Positions 16,297 through 25,764 of a stretch of DNA of 64,000 nt are shown piece after piece. The notes under the pieces are model-generated. The model saw only the letters and a list, made by a program, of their open reading frames with translations, made no database searches and was not told the origin of the DNA. The first letter of the stretch is position 1; each line of letters starts with the position of its first letter. Position numbers and translations under genes: made by a program. This DNA is from Streptomyces diacarni (GTDB taxonomy: Bacteria > Actinomycetota > Actinomycetes > Streptomycetales > Streptomycetaceae), in the NCBI RefSeq assembly GCF_003323715.1, contig NZ_QOIN01000043.1, positions 62,001-126,000 of the forward strand, written 5' to 3'.

Positions 16297-17634
16297 GTGG
16301 CCGAACGGTCCGAGACGGTGGGCGAGCGCGTGTACCGGCTGCGCACCCAGCGGGGCATGACGCAGCGCCAGGTGGCGGCCCCGGCCTACACCGCCGCCTA
16401 CGTCTCCACCGTGGAGGCGGGCAAGGTCCGCCCCTCTCAGAAGGCGCTGCACCACCTGGCCGACCGGCTGGGCGTGGACAGCCGGGAACTGCTCACAGGA
16501 CAGCCCGCTCACCTGGCCACCGGCCTGCGGCTCGGCCTCACCGGCGCCCAGCACACCCTCGCCACCGGAGACACCGCCGAGGCGGCCCGCGCGTTCGCCG
16601 GTCTGCTGGCCGAGGCCGAGGAGTACGAACTGACCGAGGAGAGCGCCGCCGCCCAGCTCGGGCTCGGCGAGTGCGCCCTGGAGTCCGGTGACCTCGCGCA
16701 GGCGCACACGTCCTTCGAGGCGGCCGAACGGCTCCTCTCCGAGGCGGCACCGGCCCGGCGCGCCCCCGCGGTGCGCGGACGGGCCGTCGCCCACCTGCTG
16801 GCCGGCGAACTGCGCTACTCCTGCTACCTGCTGGAGAACGCCCTGGACGAGTTGAACAACTCGGGACACCACGATCCGGACGCGCTGCTCCTGCTCTACA
16901 CGGCGGCCATCGCCCCGTACCTCGACATGGGCGCGCACGCGCGGGCGGCGCACGCGGCAGAGCAGGCGCTGTCACTGGCGCCGTCGGCCACCGACAGCGC
17001 GCGTGTCGCCGCCATGCACCGCTCGGTGGCCCGCACGCTCCTGGCGGAGAACCGCATCCCCGAGGCCGACGCCTCCCTCGCCAAGGCCGCCGAGCTCTAC
17101 CGCGGGCTGCGTCTGCGCACGGAGCTGGCCCACTGCCACTGGATGCGCGGTTACGTGCACGCGCAAAGCGGCGGTCTGGAAGCGGCCGAACGGGAGATGC
17201 GCACCGCGCGCGAGATGCTCACCGCCAAGCGGGCGACGCTCTACGCGGAACAGGTCGAGGTGGAACTGGCCGACGTCGTACGGCGCCGGGGCAGGACGGG
17301 CGAGGCCAGGGAACTCCTGCGCGGCGTACTGGCCACGGCGGGCCAGGAGCGTGCGGCCGTGCACGCAGGAGCGGCGCACCGGCTGCTGGGGCTGATCGCC
17401 CAGGAGGCCGGAGAGCTGGAGGAGGCGGAGGAGCACTACGTGTCGGCGCTGTCGCTGCTGGAGCGGGCCGGAGCCGCCGGCGACCTGGCCGACGTGTGCC
17501 GCCTGCTGGGTGACCTCCTGCGCCGCGCGGGCAGGCCGGAGGCGGCCATGGACGCCTACCGCACCGGCCTCGGACCGCGCATGACCCGGGGCGTCACCAC
17601 CCTCGGTCCGGCCCCCGCCGCACCGCCCGCGTAG
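16297..17634 (+). CDS. XRE-type HTH regulator with TPR repeats
   Basis: 445 residues from GTG 16297. Residues 8-65 carry an XRE helix-turn-helix: VGERVYRLRTQRGMTQRQVAAPAYTAAYVSTVEAGKVRPSQKAL. The rest is a solenoid of TPR helices (for example ARAFAGLLAEAEEYEL, QAHTSFEAAERLL, EADASLAKAAELYRGL, EAEEHYVSALSLLERAG). This domain order is common in Streptomyces regulators that sense peptides or protein partners. Divergent from the secreted peptidase, which may be its target. Downstream is a structured leader and a small hypothetical gene. Confidence 0.85.
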   Translation: MAERSETVGERVYRLRTQRGMTQRQVAAPAYTAAYVSTVEAGKVRPSQKALHHLADRLGVDSRELLTGQPAHLATGLRLGLTGAQHTLATGDTAEAARAFAGLLAEAEEYELTEESAAAQLGLGECALESGDLAQAHTSFEAAERLLSEAAPARRAPAVRGRAVAHLLAGELRYSCYLLENALDELNNSGHHDPDALLLLYTAAIAPYLDMGAHARAAHAAEQALSLAPSATDSARVAAMHRSVARTLLAENRIPEADASLAKAAELYRGLRLRTELAHCHWMRGYVHAQSGGLEAAEREMRTAREMLTAKRATLYAEQVEVELADVVRRRGRTGEARELLRGVLATAGQERAAVHAGAAHRLLGLIAQEAGELEEAEEHYVSALSLLERAGAAGDLADVCRLLGDLLRRAGRPEAAMDAYRTGLGPRMTRGVTTLGPAPAAPPA

Positions 17635-17721
17635 GCGCCGGCGACCGCGGCACGGCCGCACTCGGGACGGCCTGGGGCGCGGTGGGAACCGCCGGGGAAC
17701 AAGGGCACGGACGGGGGCGTT

Positions 17722-17806
17722 GTGTACGCTTCCCCGGCAGCGCGCTCGGGTGTCCCGCATCGATCGATGTGATCGTTTCGTAGTCTGGACACCCAAGGGC
17801 GTACAC
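17722..17806 (+). promoter_or_regulatory. Nested inverted repeats upstream of small hypothetical gene
   Basis: Outer arms GTGTACGC (17722-17729) and GCGTACAC (17799-17806), inner arms GGGTGTCC (17748-17755) and GGACACCC (17787-17794), and a 12-bp palindrome CATCGATCGATG at 17758-17769 inside. Read as RNA this would fold into an elongated hairpin about 70 bases before the gene at 17876. Riboswitch, attenuator or operator cannot be told apart here; it matches no riboswitch consensus I know. Confidence 0.45.
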
Positions 17807-17875
17807 CGTGCCACCAGGGGTACGGTTGCGTCGGTCTCACGCCCACGATTCCCGAGGAGCTCCGCGAAATCCCTC

Positions 17876-18163
17876 ATGACTGCTGACCCGGACAAGGCTG
17901 AATTCGACCTTCTCTACGAGGACGCGAAAGCGGGCGTCGCCGAGGCGCGGCGGCGCGTGCTCGACGCCTCCGCCGACGGGCCCGACAGCGACCGGCTGGC
18001 CGAAGCGCTGGACGAGCTGGAAGCGGCGCTCGCCCACCGCGAAGCGGCCCGCCTGCGCACCCGCGACGACGCCTGGCTGCTGACCGCGCTCGGCGCGGCC
18101 AACGCCATCGATCCCGAGTTCCACGGCGACGCGGGACCGGGCCCCGAAGGGCCCGCCGACTGA
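17876..18163 (+). CDS. Small conserved-type hypothetical protein (95 aa)
   Basis: MTADPDKAEFDLLYEDAKAG opens a soluble, highly charged, helical protein with a probable coiled coil (RLAEALDELEAALAHREAARLR) and an acidic tail. Codon use is normal for the window. The best ribosome-site candidate GAGGAG is about 16 bases before the ATG, rather far, so initiation may depend on the structured leader. No domain recognised; function unknown. Confidence 0.6.
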   Translation: MTADPDKAEFDLLYEDAKAGVAEARRRVLDASADGPDSDRLAEALDELEAALAHREAARLRTRDDAWLLTALGAANAIDPEFHGDAGPGPEGPAD

Positions 18164-18365
18164 GGCCTCCCGCCTCCCCGGCACCTCCCCCGCCAGGCAA
18201 CCGGCGGCGGGCGCATGCCCCCGGCAATCGGCCCGTTGGCCGAGAAGCGCCGCCACGGGGCCCGGTCCCCCTGCGCGGTCTTGTGGGGTGCGCCCGGTAG
18301 CGGTTTCAGTGTGGTGAGCAGCTCACGTCCGGTACGCCACCACCACGTGGACCGAGGGGGCGGGC

Positions 18366-19799
18366 ATGACCGTCATCGCGTCAGGGGAAGTGCGGGAACT
18401 GCTCACGGAGGAGGCGGCGCTGGCGCGGGTGCACGGCATCTGCTTCAAGACCGGGCCGCCGCGCCGGGTCGGCGTCGAACTCGAATGGCTGGTCCACCCC
18501 GTCGGCGGTTTCCCACCGGCACCGCGGACGGGAAGTGTGCGGCAGGCGGCCCCCGGACGTGAGCACGTCGGCGCGGCCGCGCTGGAAGCGGCGGTGTCCG
18601 AGTTGCGGGACCTGTCGCTGTCGTCGGTGGTGTCCCTGGAGCCCGGCGGGCAGGTCGAGTTCAGCTCTCGCCCGTCGGAGTCCCTCCCCGCGTGCATCGA
18701 GGCGGTCGGCGCCGACCTGACCGCTGCCCGGGAGCGGCTGGCCCGCCACGGCATGCGGCTGGTGGGCAGGGGCCTGGACGAGCGGCGCGGCCCCCGGCTG
18801 CTGGACGCCCCGCGCTATCGCGCGATGGAGGCCTTCTTCGACCGCACAGGACCGGCCGGGCGCACCATGATGCGCTCCTCGGCGTCCGTGCAGGTGTGTG
18901 TGGACGCGGGCGTCGCGGGGCGCGGGCCCTTCGGGCTCCGGCGGCGCTGGTTCCTCGCCCACGTGCTGGGGGCCGTACTGACGGCCGCCTTCGCCAACTC
19001 TCCGGTGCTGGAGGGCGACTGGGCGGGCTGGCGGTCGGGGCGCCAGGCCGTGTGGGCGGCCCTGGACGGCTACCGTAACCTCTCCCCTCCTCCGGTGAGC
19101 CGGGAGAACCCACGTTCCCTGTGGGCCCGGCACGCGCTGGACGCGCCGGTGCTGTGCGTGCGCTCGCGTGAGGGCCCGTGGACCGTGCCCGGGGACGGCA
19201 TGACCTTCCGCCAGTGGATCGGCCACTGGTCGGGCCGCGGCCGGCGGCACGGCTCGCCCCCGGGTCCTGACGGTGCGGCTCTCAGACCGCCTGAACCGGC
19301 GGACCTCGACTACCACCTGACCACACTCTTCCCTCCGGTACGGCCCTGCGGCCACCTGGAACTGCGCATGATCGACGCCCAGTCGGGTGACGACGGCTGG
19401 ATCGTGCCGCTGGCCGTGACGACCGCCCTGTTCGACGACGCCGTCGCCGCGCAGGCCGCCTTCCGGGCCGTACGGCCGCTGACCCACCTGTGCGCCGGCG
19501 CGCAGGCGCCACGCAACGCCCTGTGGGAGCGGGCGGCCAGGGACGGGCTGAGCGACCCCGGGCTGCACCGTGCTGCGGCCGCCTGCTTCGCCGCCGCTCT
19601 GGAAGCGCTGCCGCGGATGGGCGCGGACCGGAGCGTCGTCGCGGCCGTCGGCGACTTCACCGCCCGCTACGTGACCCGGGGCCGCTGCCCCGCCGACGAC
19701 ACCCTCGACGCGTGCGGCAGCGCGACCCCTGCCGCCGCTCCCCCATCCGCCGCGCCGTCCCGTCCCGGGGGCGACGCGGGAAAGGAGAGGTCCCGATGA
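18366..19799 (+). CDS. egtA: Glutamate-cysteine ligase EgtA (ergothioneine biosynthesis)
   Basis: 477 residues. Glutamate-cysteine ligase type 2 features: RRVGVELEWLVHP (metal-binding Glu), SLEPGGQVEFSSRP, MMRSSASVQVCVD and HLELRMIDAQSGD. It makes gamma-glutamylcysteine from glutamate, cysteine and ATP, the sulfur donor substrate for EgtB. First gene of egtABCD; its stop overlaps the egtB start (ATGA), indicating coupled translation. The Ala/Pro-rich C-terminal tail after about 450 is probably disordered. Confidence 0.95.
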   Translation: MTVIASGEVRELLTEEAALARVHGICFKTGPPRRVGVELEWLVHPVGGFPPAPRTGSVRQAAPGREHVGAAALEAAVSELRDLSLSSVVSLEPGGQVEFSSRPSESLPACIEAVGADLTAARERLARHGMRLVGRGLDERRGPRLLDAPRYRAMEAFFDRTGPAGRTMMRSSASVQVCVDAGVAGRGPFGLRRRWFLAHVLGAVLTAAFANSPVLEGDWAGWRSGRQAVWAALDGYRNLSPPPVSRENPRSLWARHALDAPVLCVRSREGPWTVPGDGMTFRQWIGHWSGRGRRHGSPPGPDGAALRPPEPADLDYHLTTLFPPVRPCGHLELRMIDAQSGDDGWIVPLAVTTALFDDAVAAQAAFRAVRPLTHLCAGAQAPRNALWERAARDGLSDPGLHRAAAACFAAALEALPRMGADRSVVAAVGDFTARYVTRGRCPADDTLDACGSATPAAAPPSAAPSRPGGDAGKERSR

Positions 19800-21139
19800 C
19801 CGCCGGCATCACGGAAGACGGCGCCGGGCTGCGCACGCGGGCGCTCGACGCGCTGGACGCGGCGCGCCGGCGCACCCTCGGCCTCGCCGACTGCGTCGAG
19901 GACGGAGAGCTGGCTGCACAGCACTCGCCGCTCATGTCGCCACTGGTGTGGGACATGGCGCACATCGCCAACCAGGAGGAGCAGTGGCTGCTGCGTGCCG
20001 CAGGCGGCCTGGACGCGCTCCGCCCCGAGATCGACTCCCTCTACGACGCCTTCGAGCACCCACGCGCCGACCGTCCGGCGCTGCCGCTGCTGCCGCCCGG
20101 CGAGGCGCGCGGCTATCTGACCCAGGTGCGCGGTCGCGCCCTCGACGTGCTGGACCAGGCGCGCTTCAGCGGGGCCGGCCGGCTGCTGCACGGCGGTTTC
20201 GCCTTCGGGATGATCGCCCAGCACGAGCAGCAGCACGCCGAGACGATGCTGATCACCCACCAGCTGCGGCGCGGCCCCGCCGCGCTGAGCGCTCCCGCTC
20301 CCCCGCCCGCGCCGTCCGACGTGGCGTCGCTGCCGTCGCAGGTGGCGATACCCGGCGGCCCGTTCACCATGGGCACCGACGACGAGCCGTGGGCGCTGGA
20401 CAACGAGCGCCCGGCCCACCGCCGCGAAGTGGGGGCCTTCCACCTCGACACGCTGCCGGTCAGCAACGGCGCCTACCTGCGGTTCGTCGAGGACGGCGGC
20501 TACCACCAGGAGCGCTGGTGGCATCCGGCGGGCTGGGAGCAGGTGCGCCGCCACGGATGGCAGGCGCCGCTGTTCTGGCGCAGGGACGGCGCCGGCGGAT
20601 GGTGGCGGCGCCGCTTCGGGGTGCCGGAGCCGGTGCCGGCGGACGAACCTGTACTCCACGTCAGCTGGTACGAGGCCGACGCGTACGCCAGGTGGGCGGG
20701 GCGGCGGCTGCCGACGGAGGCCGAGTGGGAGAAGGCGGCCCGTTTCGACCCGGCCACCTCCGGCAGCCGCCGCTTCCCGTGGGGCGCACAGCCGCCGGGC
20801 CCGCACCACGCCAATCTGGGCCAGCGCCACCTTCGGCCGGCGCCGGTGGGCAGCTACCCCGAGGGGGCCTCCGCGACGGGGGCGCGGCAGCTGCTGGGCG
20901 ACGTGTGGGAGTGGACGTCGAGCGACTTCGGCCCCTATCCGGGCTTCGCCGCGTACCCCTACCGGGAGTACTCCGAGGTGTTCTTCGGACCCGCGTACAA
21001 GGTGCTGCGGGGCGGCGGTTTCGGGGTGGGCGCCGTGGTGGCGCGGGCGACGTTCCGCAACTGGGACCACCCGGTGCGCCGGCAGATCTTCTCCGGGTTC
21101 CGCACGGCCTGCGCGTCGGCCTGCCGGGAGTGCGGCTGA
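19796..21139 (+). CDS. egtB: Sulfoxide synthase EgtB
   Basis: 447 residues. N-terminal DinB-like domain with the iron ligands: distal His in MAHIANQEEQWLL and the HX3HXE motif QHEQQHAETML. C-terminal formylglycine-enzyme-like domain: VAIPGGPFTMGTDDEPWALDNERPAH..., PVSNGAYLRFVEDGGY, RRLPTEAEWEKAAR, and end VARATFRNWDHPVRRQIFSGFRTA. The enzyme is a non-haem iron oxidase joining hercynine to gamma-glutamylcysteine as the sulfoxide. Overlaps egtA by 4 and egtC by 1 base. Confidence 0.96.
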   Translation: MTAGITEDGAGLRTRALDALDAARRRTLGLADCVEDGELAAQHSPLMSPLVWDMAHIANQEEQWLLRAAGGLDALRPEIDSLYDAFEHPRADRPALPLLPPGEARGYLTQVRGRALDVLDQARFSGAGRLLHGGFAFGMIAQHEQQHAETMLITHQLRRGPAALSAPAPPPAPSDVASLPSQVAIPGGPFTMGTDDEPWALDNERPAHRREVGAFHLDTLPVSNGAYLRFVEDGGYHQERWWHPAGWEQVRRHGWQAPLFWRRDGAGGWWRRRFGVPEPVPADEPVLHVSWYEADAYARWAGRRLPTEAEWEKAARFDPATSGSRRFPWGAQPPGPHHANLGQRHLRPAPVGSYPEGASATGARQLLGDVWEWTSSDFGPYPGFAAYPYREYSEVFFGPAYKVLRGGGFGVGAVVARATFRNWDHPVRRQIFSGFRTACASACRECG

Positions 21140-21891
21140 TGTGCCGCCACCTTGCCTACGTGGGGCCCGCGCGCGCCCTGGGCGATCTCCTGGTGCGGCC
21201 CGAGTCCTCCCTGGTGCGCCAGTCGTGGGAGCCGCGCCGCCAGGGCCACGGAACGGTGAACGCGGACGGCTTCGGAGTCGGCTGGTACGCCGAGGGCGAC
21301 CCCGTCCCGGCGCGGTACCGCCGCACCGGCCCGGTGTGGGCGGACGGCTCGTTCACCGACCTGTGCCGCGTGGTGCGTTCCGACGGCGTGCTGGCAGCGG
21401 TGCGGGACGCCACGGACGGCTGCGCCGGCGGGGAGGCGGCCGTCGCCCCGTTCGGCGCGGGCAACTGGCTCTTCAGCCACAACGGTGCGGTCACCGACTG
21501 GCCCGCCTCGGTCGCCGACGTGGCCGCACGCACGCTGAGCACGCGGGAGCTGCTCGACGTGGAGGCGCGCACCGATGCCGCGCTGGCCTGGGCGCTGGTA
21601 CTGCACCGGTTGCGCTGCGGCGCCTCGCTCGCCGCGGCCGTGGCCCAGGTGGCCGCCGCGCTGACACGGGCGGCACCCGGATCGCGGCTGAACTTCCTGC
21701 TCACCGACGGGCGCGCCGTGGCAGGGACGGCGGTGGGCGAGTCGCTGTGGGTGCGCTCGCGGCCGCGGGGATCGCTGACGGTGGCCTCGGAGCCGTACGA
21801 CACGGATCAAGGCTGGCGGCAGGTGCCCGAGGGGTGCGTCGTCGCAGGGGACGCCGCACACGCGGAAATTCTTGGCTTGGAGGATCTGTGA
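21139..21891 (+). CDS. egtC: Gamma-glutamyl-hercynylcysteine sulfoxide amidohydrolase EgtC
   Basis: 250 residues beginning MCRHLAYVGP: Cys2 is the N-terminal nucleophile of class II glutamine-amidotransferase-fold hydrolases. GTVNADGFGVGWYAEGDP and NWLFSHNGAV are conserved in this fold. It removes the glutamate from the EgtB product. The ATG overlaps the egtB stop by one base and the gene's stop overlaps the egtD GTG (GTGA), so the operon is tightly coupled. Confidence 0.95.
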   Translation: MCRHLAYVGPARALGDLLVRPESSLVRQSWEPRRQGHGTVNADGFGVGWYAEGDPVPARYRRTGPVWADGSFTDLCRVVRSDGVLAAVRDATDGCAGGEAAVAPFGAGNWLFSHNGAVTDWPASVADVAARTLSTRELLDVEARTDAALAWALVLHRLRCGASLAAAVAQVAAALTRAAPGSRLNFLLTDGRAVAGTAVGESLWVRSRPRGSLTVASEPYDTDQGWRQVPEGCVVAGDAAHAEILGLEDL

Positions 21892-22859
21892 ACATCCCCC
21901 GTTTCTCCCTCACCCGCAGCCTGCCGCCCGGGGCCACCTCGGCGGCGCTGGCGGCCGACGTGGCCCGGGGCCTGTCGCGCGTGCCCAAGGAGCTGCCGCC
22001 GCGGTGGTTCTACGACACGCGGGGCAGCGAACTGTTCGAGGAGATCACCGGCCTGCCCGAGTACTACCCGACCCGGGCCGAACAGGAGATCCTCACGCGG
22101 CACGCCGGAGACATCGCCCGCCTGTCCGGGGCGGGTGCCCTGGTGGAGCTGGGGTCGGGCTCGTCGGCCAAGACGCGGCTGCTGCTGGACGCGCTGCCCG
22201 AGCGGCTGGTGTACGTGCCGGTGGACGTCAGCCCCTCGGCCCTGGAGGCGGCCGGGCGCGCGCTGCTGGCCGAGCGCCCGGCACTGAGGGTGCACGCCAT
22301 GGTCGCCGACTTCCTGTCCGGGCTCCCGCTGCCGGCCTCGCCCGCCCCCCGTCTGGTGGCCTTCCTGGGCGGCACAGTCGGCAATCTCCTGCCGGCCGAA
22401 CGCGCCCGTTTCCTCACCTGGCTGCGCACCTCGCTGGCCCCTGGCGACGCGCTGTTGCTGGGCACCGATCTGGTCAAGGAACCCGCGGTGCTGGTGGCCG
22501 CCTACGACGACGCGCGGGGCGTGACCGCCGAGTTCAACAAGAACGTCCTGCGGGTGCTGGCCCGCGAGCTGGACGCGGACTGCGATCCGGCCGACTTCGA
22601 CCATGTCGCGGTATGGGACGCTGAGCGCGAGTGGATCGAGATGCGGTTGCGTGCCCGTGCGGCGCTGAGCGTGAAGGTACCTGCGCTCGACGCGAGCTTC
22701 GACTTCCATGCGGGTGAGGAGCTGCGCACCGAGGTGTCGGCCAAATTCCGTCCCGAGGGGCTGCGGGCCGAACTCGCGGGCTGCGGCTGGCGCCTGGAGC
22801 GGATGTGGACGGACACCCGGAGCCGTTTCGCGCTGAGTCTCGCGTTCCCGGCGCCGTGA
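21888..22859 (+). CDS. egtD: L-histidine N-alpha-methyltransferase EgtD
   Basis: 323 residues from GTG 21888. GLPEYYPTRAEQEIL precedes the SAM site LVELGSGSSAKTRLLLDAL; LVAFLGGTVGNLLPAERARFL and GDALLLGTDLVKEP complete the EgtD methyltransferase. It trimethylates histidine to hercynine, the first committed step, although it is last in the operon. No egtE (C-S lyase) follows; the next gene is convergent. A terminator lies at 22863-22898. Confidence 0.95.
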   Translation: MNIPRFSLTRSLPPGATSAALAADVARGLSRVPKELPPRWFYDTRGSELFEEITGLPEYYPTRAEQEILTRHAGDIARLSGAGALVELGSGSSAKTRLLLDALPERLVYVPVDVSPSALEAAGRALLAERPALRVHAMVADFLSGLPLPASPAPRLVAFLGGTVGNLLPAERARFLTWLRTSLAPGDALLLGTDLVKEPAVLVAAYDDARGVTAEFNKNVLRVLARELDADCDPADFDHVAVWDAEREWIEMRLRARAALSVKVPALDASFDFHAGEELRTEVSAKFRPEGLRAELAGCGWRLERMWTDTRSRFALSLAFPAP

Positions 22860-22862
22860 AGT

Positions 22863-22898
22863 GGCCGCGCCCGGTGCGGGACCGACCCGGGCGCGGCC
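22863..22898. terminator. Bidirectional terminator between egtD and the PP2C gene
   Basis: Perfect 12-bp arms (GGCCGCGCCCGG and inverse) at 22863-22874 and 22887-22898 with a 12-base loop, starting four bases after the egtD stop. Confidence 0.8.
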
Positions 22899-22902
22899 GT
22901 CG

Positions 22903-25644
22903 TCACGTCCACGGGGCCTCGTCCTCGGCGCTGTCCGTCAGCGGCATCTCGGCCCAGATCGTCTTGCCGTGCGGCCCGTAGCGGGTGCCCCAGTGCTGGG
23001 CGAGCTGGGCGATCAGGAACAGGCCGCGACCGCCCTCGTCCACCGTGGTGGCACGGCGCAGATGGGGTGCGGTGCTGCTGCTGTCGGACACCTCGCAGGT
23101 CAGGTACCGGTCGCAGAGCAGTCGCACGGTGATGGGAGGTGCCCCGTAGCGGACGGCGTTGGTGATCAGCTCACTGAGGACGAGTTCCGCGGTGAAGGCG
23201 GTCTCCTGAAGCCCCCATGCGGTCATCTGGTCCATGCAGGCCGACCGCACCCGGCCGACCGCCTCGGGGTCGCTGGGCACCTCCCACTCGGCGACGCGGT
23301 CGGGCGGCAGCCTGCGGGTCACGGCGACGAGCAGCGCGATGTCGTCCCTGCCGGTGTGCGACCTGCCGGGCAGCAGCGCCTCCAGGAGGGCGCCGCACGT
23401 CTCGTCCGGGTCGCGGCCCGTGCGGGCGACCGCCTCCAGCAGCGTCTCCAGCCGCTCGTCGAGGTCGCGGCCGCGCGAGCGGATCAGGCCGTCGGTGTAG
23501 AGGACCAGCCGGCTGCCTTCGGGGACCGTCAGGGTACGCGTCTCGAACGGTGAGGTGCCCAGTCCGAGGGGGAGGTTGGCCGGCACGTCCAGGTACGCGG
23601 TCGTGCCGTCGGGCCGGGCCAGCGCGGGCGGCGGGTGGCCGGCTCCGGCGAGGTGGCACTGGCCGGTGGCCGGCTCGTACAGGACGTAGAGCACGGTGGC
23701 GCCGGTGACCGTCTCGGTCTCCGGGCCGCGGGTGGGGTCCTGGTCGATGCGGACCACCAGCTCGTCCAGGTGGGCGAGGAGTTCGTCGGGCGGCAGGTCG
23801 AGCGAGGAGAAGTTGTGCACGGCCGTCCGCAGCCGTCCCATGGTGGCGGCCGCGTGCAGCCCGTGTCCGACGACGTCGCCGACGACCAGTGCCACGCGGG
23901 CGCCGGGCAGCGGGAGGACGTCGAACCAGTCGCCGCCGACCCCGGCGGCCTGCGCGGGCACGAAGCGGTAGGCGGCGTCGACCGCGTTCTGTTCCGGCAG
24001 CCCGCCCGGCAGCAGGCTGCGCTGCAGGGTGACGGCCATACCGTGTTCGCGGGCGTACCGCCGCGCGTTGTCCACGCAGACGGCCGTACGGGCGACCAGT
24101 TCCTGCGCGGAGGCGAGGTCCTCGGGCTGGTAGGGCCGCTGGTCGCGGCGCCAGAAGCTGGCCAGTCCCAGAACGGTGCCCCTGGCCCGCAGCGGCACGG
24201 TGATCCGCGAGTGGAAGCCCGCGGACAGGATGTGCGCGGCGCCTTCGGGGTCGACCCTGCGCCACTCGGTGGCGGCGGCCAGGTCGGGTTCGAAGACGGG
24301 TGCGACCTCGACCGTGCCGCCCGTCGCGCGGAAGGCCACCGGCGGGATGCGCGGCCTGCTGCCCAGAGGCTGCAACGGGTGGTCGCCGACGGCCGAGCGC
24401 AGGGCGACGCGCCGCACGGTGGCGGTGGTGGGGTCGGGCAACGGCTCCTCGCCCTCGATCACCGGATCGAGCAGGTCGACGCTCACCACGTCGGCGAACC
24501 GGTCCACAGCGACCTCGGCGAGCTCCTCGGCGGTGCGCTCCACGTCGAGAGTCGTGCCGACGTGCAGCCCCGCCGTGTAGAGCAGTTCGAGACGCTCGGC
24601 GGCGACTTCGGCCTGCCCTGCCACGTCCCGCAGCTCGGTGGTGTCCCGCAGGGTGGTGACGGTGCCGCTCGGGTCGCCGTCCCCGCCGGTGGTGCGCTGG
24701 TTGACGGCCAGCAGCCGTTCGCCGACGGGGTGCACCTCGTCGGTGGCCGTACGGCCCGAGACCAGCAGCGCTCCGACGCCGGACGGCAGGCGCAGCGCGC
24801 CGATGCGCTGCCCCTGCGCGCCCGCGGGCAGCCCAAGGAGCCGGAGGGCCTCGTCGTTGGCCAGGAGCAGCCGCCGGTCGGCGTCGAGCACGAGGACGCC
24901 CTCGCGGACCGCGTGCAGGACCGCGTCGTGGTGCTCGTACATCCGGGTCACCTCGGTCGGTCCGAGGCCGCGTGTCTGCCGTTTGAGCCGCCTGCTGATC
25001 AGCCCCGCGCCCGCGGCGGCCGGCAGGAGCGCGCCGACGGCGCCGACACCGACCCAGGGCAGTTCCCCATCGAGCCGGTCGGCGACGGTGGCCAGGTCGA
25101 CGCCCGCGGTGACGAGGCCGACCACCTTGCGGTCCGAGTCCCGTACGGGCGCGACCGCTCGCACGGAGTCCGTGGGCTCGCCGCGGAAGTGTTCGAGGTA
25201 GGTCTCACCGGCCAGTGCCCGGCTGAAGTCCCCCGCGGCGCGCCTGCCGATCAGTGCGGTGAGGGGGTCGGAGAGGCGCACGCCGTCGTCGTCGAGCACC
25301 GCCACGAAGTCGATGCCGCACGCGTCGCGGGCCCGCAGGCTCACGGGTTGCAGTGCGGCCGTCGGCCGGGCGGAACGCAGGGCCGCGGCGGTGGAGGGTG
25401 CGGCCGCCAAAGTGCCGGCGCATGCCAGTGACCGGTCGCGGGCGCTGCGCACGTCGGCGGCGCGGGCCTGCCAGGCGAGGAGGGCGGCGCCTGCCATCAC
25501 GAGCAGCAGGACGATCGCCAGCTGCAGGGCGAACACCTGGGCCGCGACGCTGCGTCCCGCGAACCGTGCTCCGCGCTCCCCTGGCTCGGGGGCCCGTCGC
25601 CACCCGTGCCACCGCCTCAGCCGTCTTCGCCACTCCCGCGCCAT
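22903..25644 (-). CDS. Membrane-bound PAS-GAF-SpoIIE PP2C phosphatase with C-terminal HATPase domain
   Basis: 913 residues from ATG 25644. Order: basic N-terminus, transmembrane segment (VFALQLAIVLLLVMAGAALLAW), extracytoplasmic CitA/DcuS-like sensor (about 60-190, ending VGLVTAGVDLATVADRLDGE), second membrane segment, PAS domain (VREGVLVLDADRRLLLANDEALRLLG), GAF domain (LLYTAGLHVGTTLD to VDNARRYAREH), PP2C domain (GVGGDWFDVLPLPGARVAL, VVGDVVGHGLHAA, AGHPPPALARPDG, GRDDIALLVA) and an RsbW-like ATPase (ELVLSELITNAVRYG, DEGGRGLFLIAQLA). Such proteins control anti-sigma antagonists or act as combined phosphatase/kinase; the partner sigma system is not nearby. The sensor likely reads a small extracellular carboxylate or similar ligand. 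Confidence 0.9.
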   Translation of the reverse strand: MAREWRRRLRRWHGWRRAPEPGERGARFAGRSVAAQVFALQLAIVLLLVMAGAALLAWQARAADVRSARDRSLACAGTLAAAPSTAAALRSARPTAALQPVSLRARDACGIDFVAVLDDDGVRLSDPLTALIGRRAAGDFSRALAGETYLEHFRGEPTDSVRAVAPVRDSDRKVVGLVTAGVDLATVADRLDGELPWVGVGAVGALLPAAAGAGLISRRLKRQTRGLGPTEVTRMYEHHDAVLHAVREGVLVLDADRRLLLANDEALRLLGLPAGAQGQRIGALRLPSGVGALLVSGRTATDEVHPVGERLLAVNQRTTGGDGDPSGTVTTLRDTTELRDVAGQAEVAAERLELLYTAGLHVGTTLDVERTAEELAEVAVDRFADVVSVDLLDPVIEGEEPLPDPTTATVRRVALRSAVGDHPLQPLGSRPRIPPVAFRATGGTVEVAPVFEPDLAAATEWRRVDPEGAAHILSAGFHSRITVPLRARGTVLGLASFWRRDQRPYQPEDLASAQELVARTAVCVDNARRYAREHGMAVTLQRSLLPGGLPEQNAVDAAYRFVPAQAAGVGGDWFDVLPLPGARVALVVGDVVGHGLHAAATMGRLRTAVHNFSSLDLPPDELLAHLDELVVRIDQDPTRGPETETVTGATVLYVLYEPATGQCHLAGAGHPPPALARPDGTTAYLDVPANLPLGLGTSPFETRTLTVPEGSRLVLYTDGLIRSRGRDLDERLETLLEAVARTGRDPDETCGALLEALLPGRSHTGRDDIALLVAVTRRLPPDRVAEWEVPSDPEAVGRVRSACMDQMTAWGLQETAFTAELVLSELITNAVRYGAPPITVRLLCDRYLTCEVSDSSSTAPHLRRATTVDEGGRGLFLIAQLAQHWGTRYGPHGKTIWAEMPLTDSAEDEAPWT

Positions 25645-25764
25645 AGAGCATGGTCTACCGCCCTTTGCGCGCGTTTTCGCGGACGCGCCTCCCGGGCAGC
25701 GGGCGACGCACCTCGCGTGGGTGCGCCTCCTCGGGCACCGGAGCGGTGGGCGACACTCAGTGTT

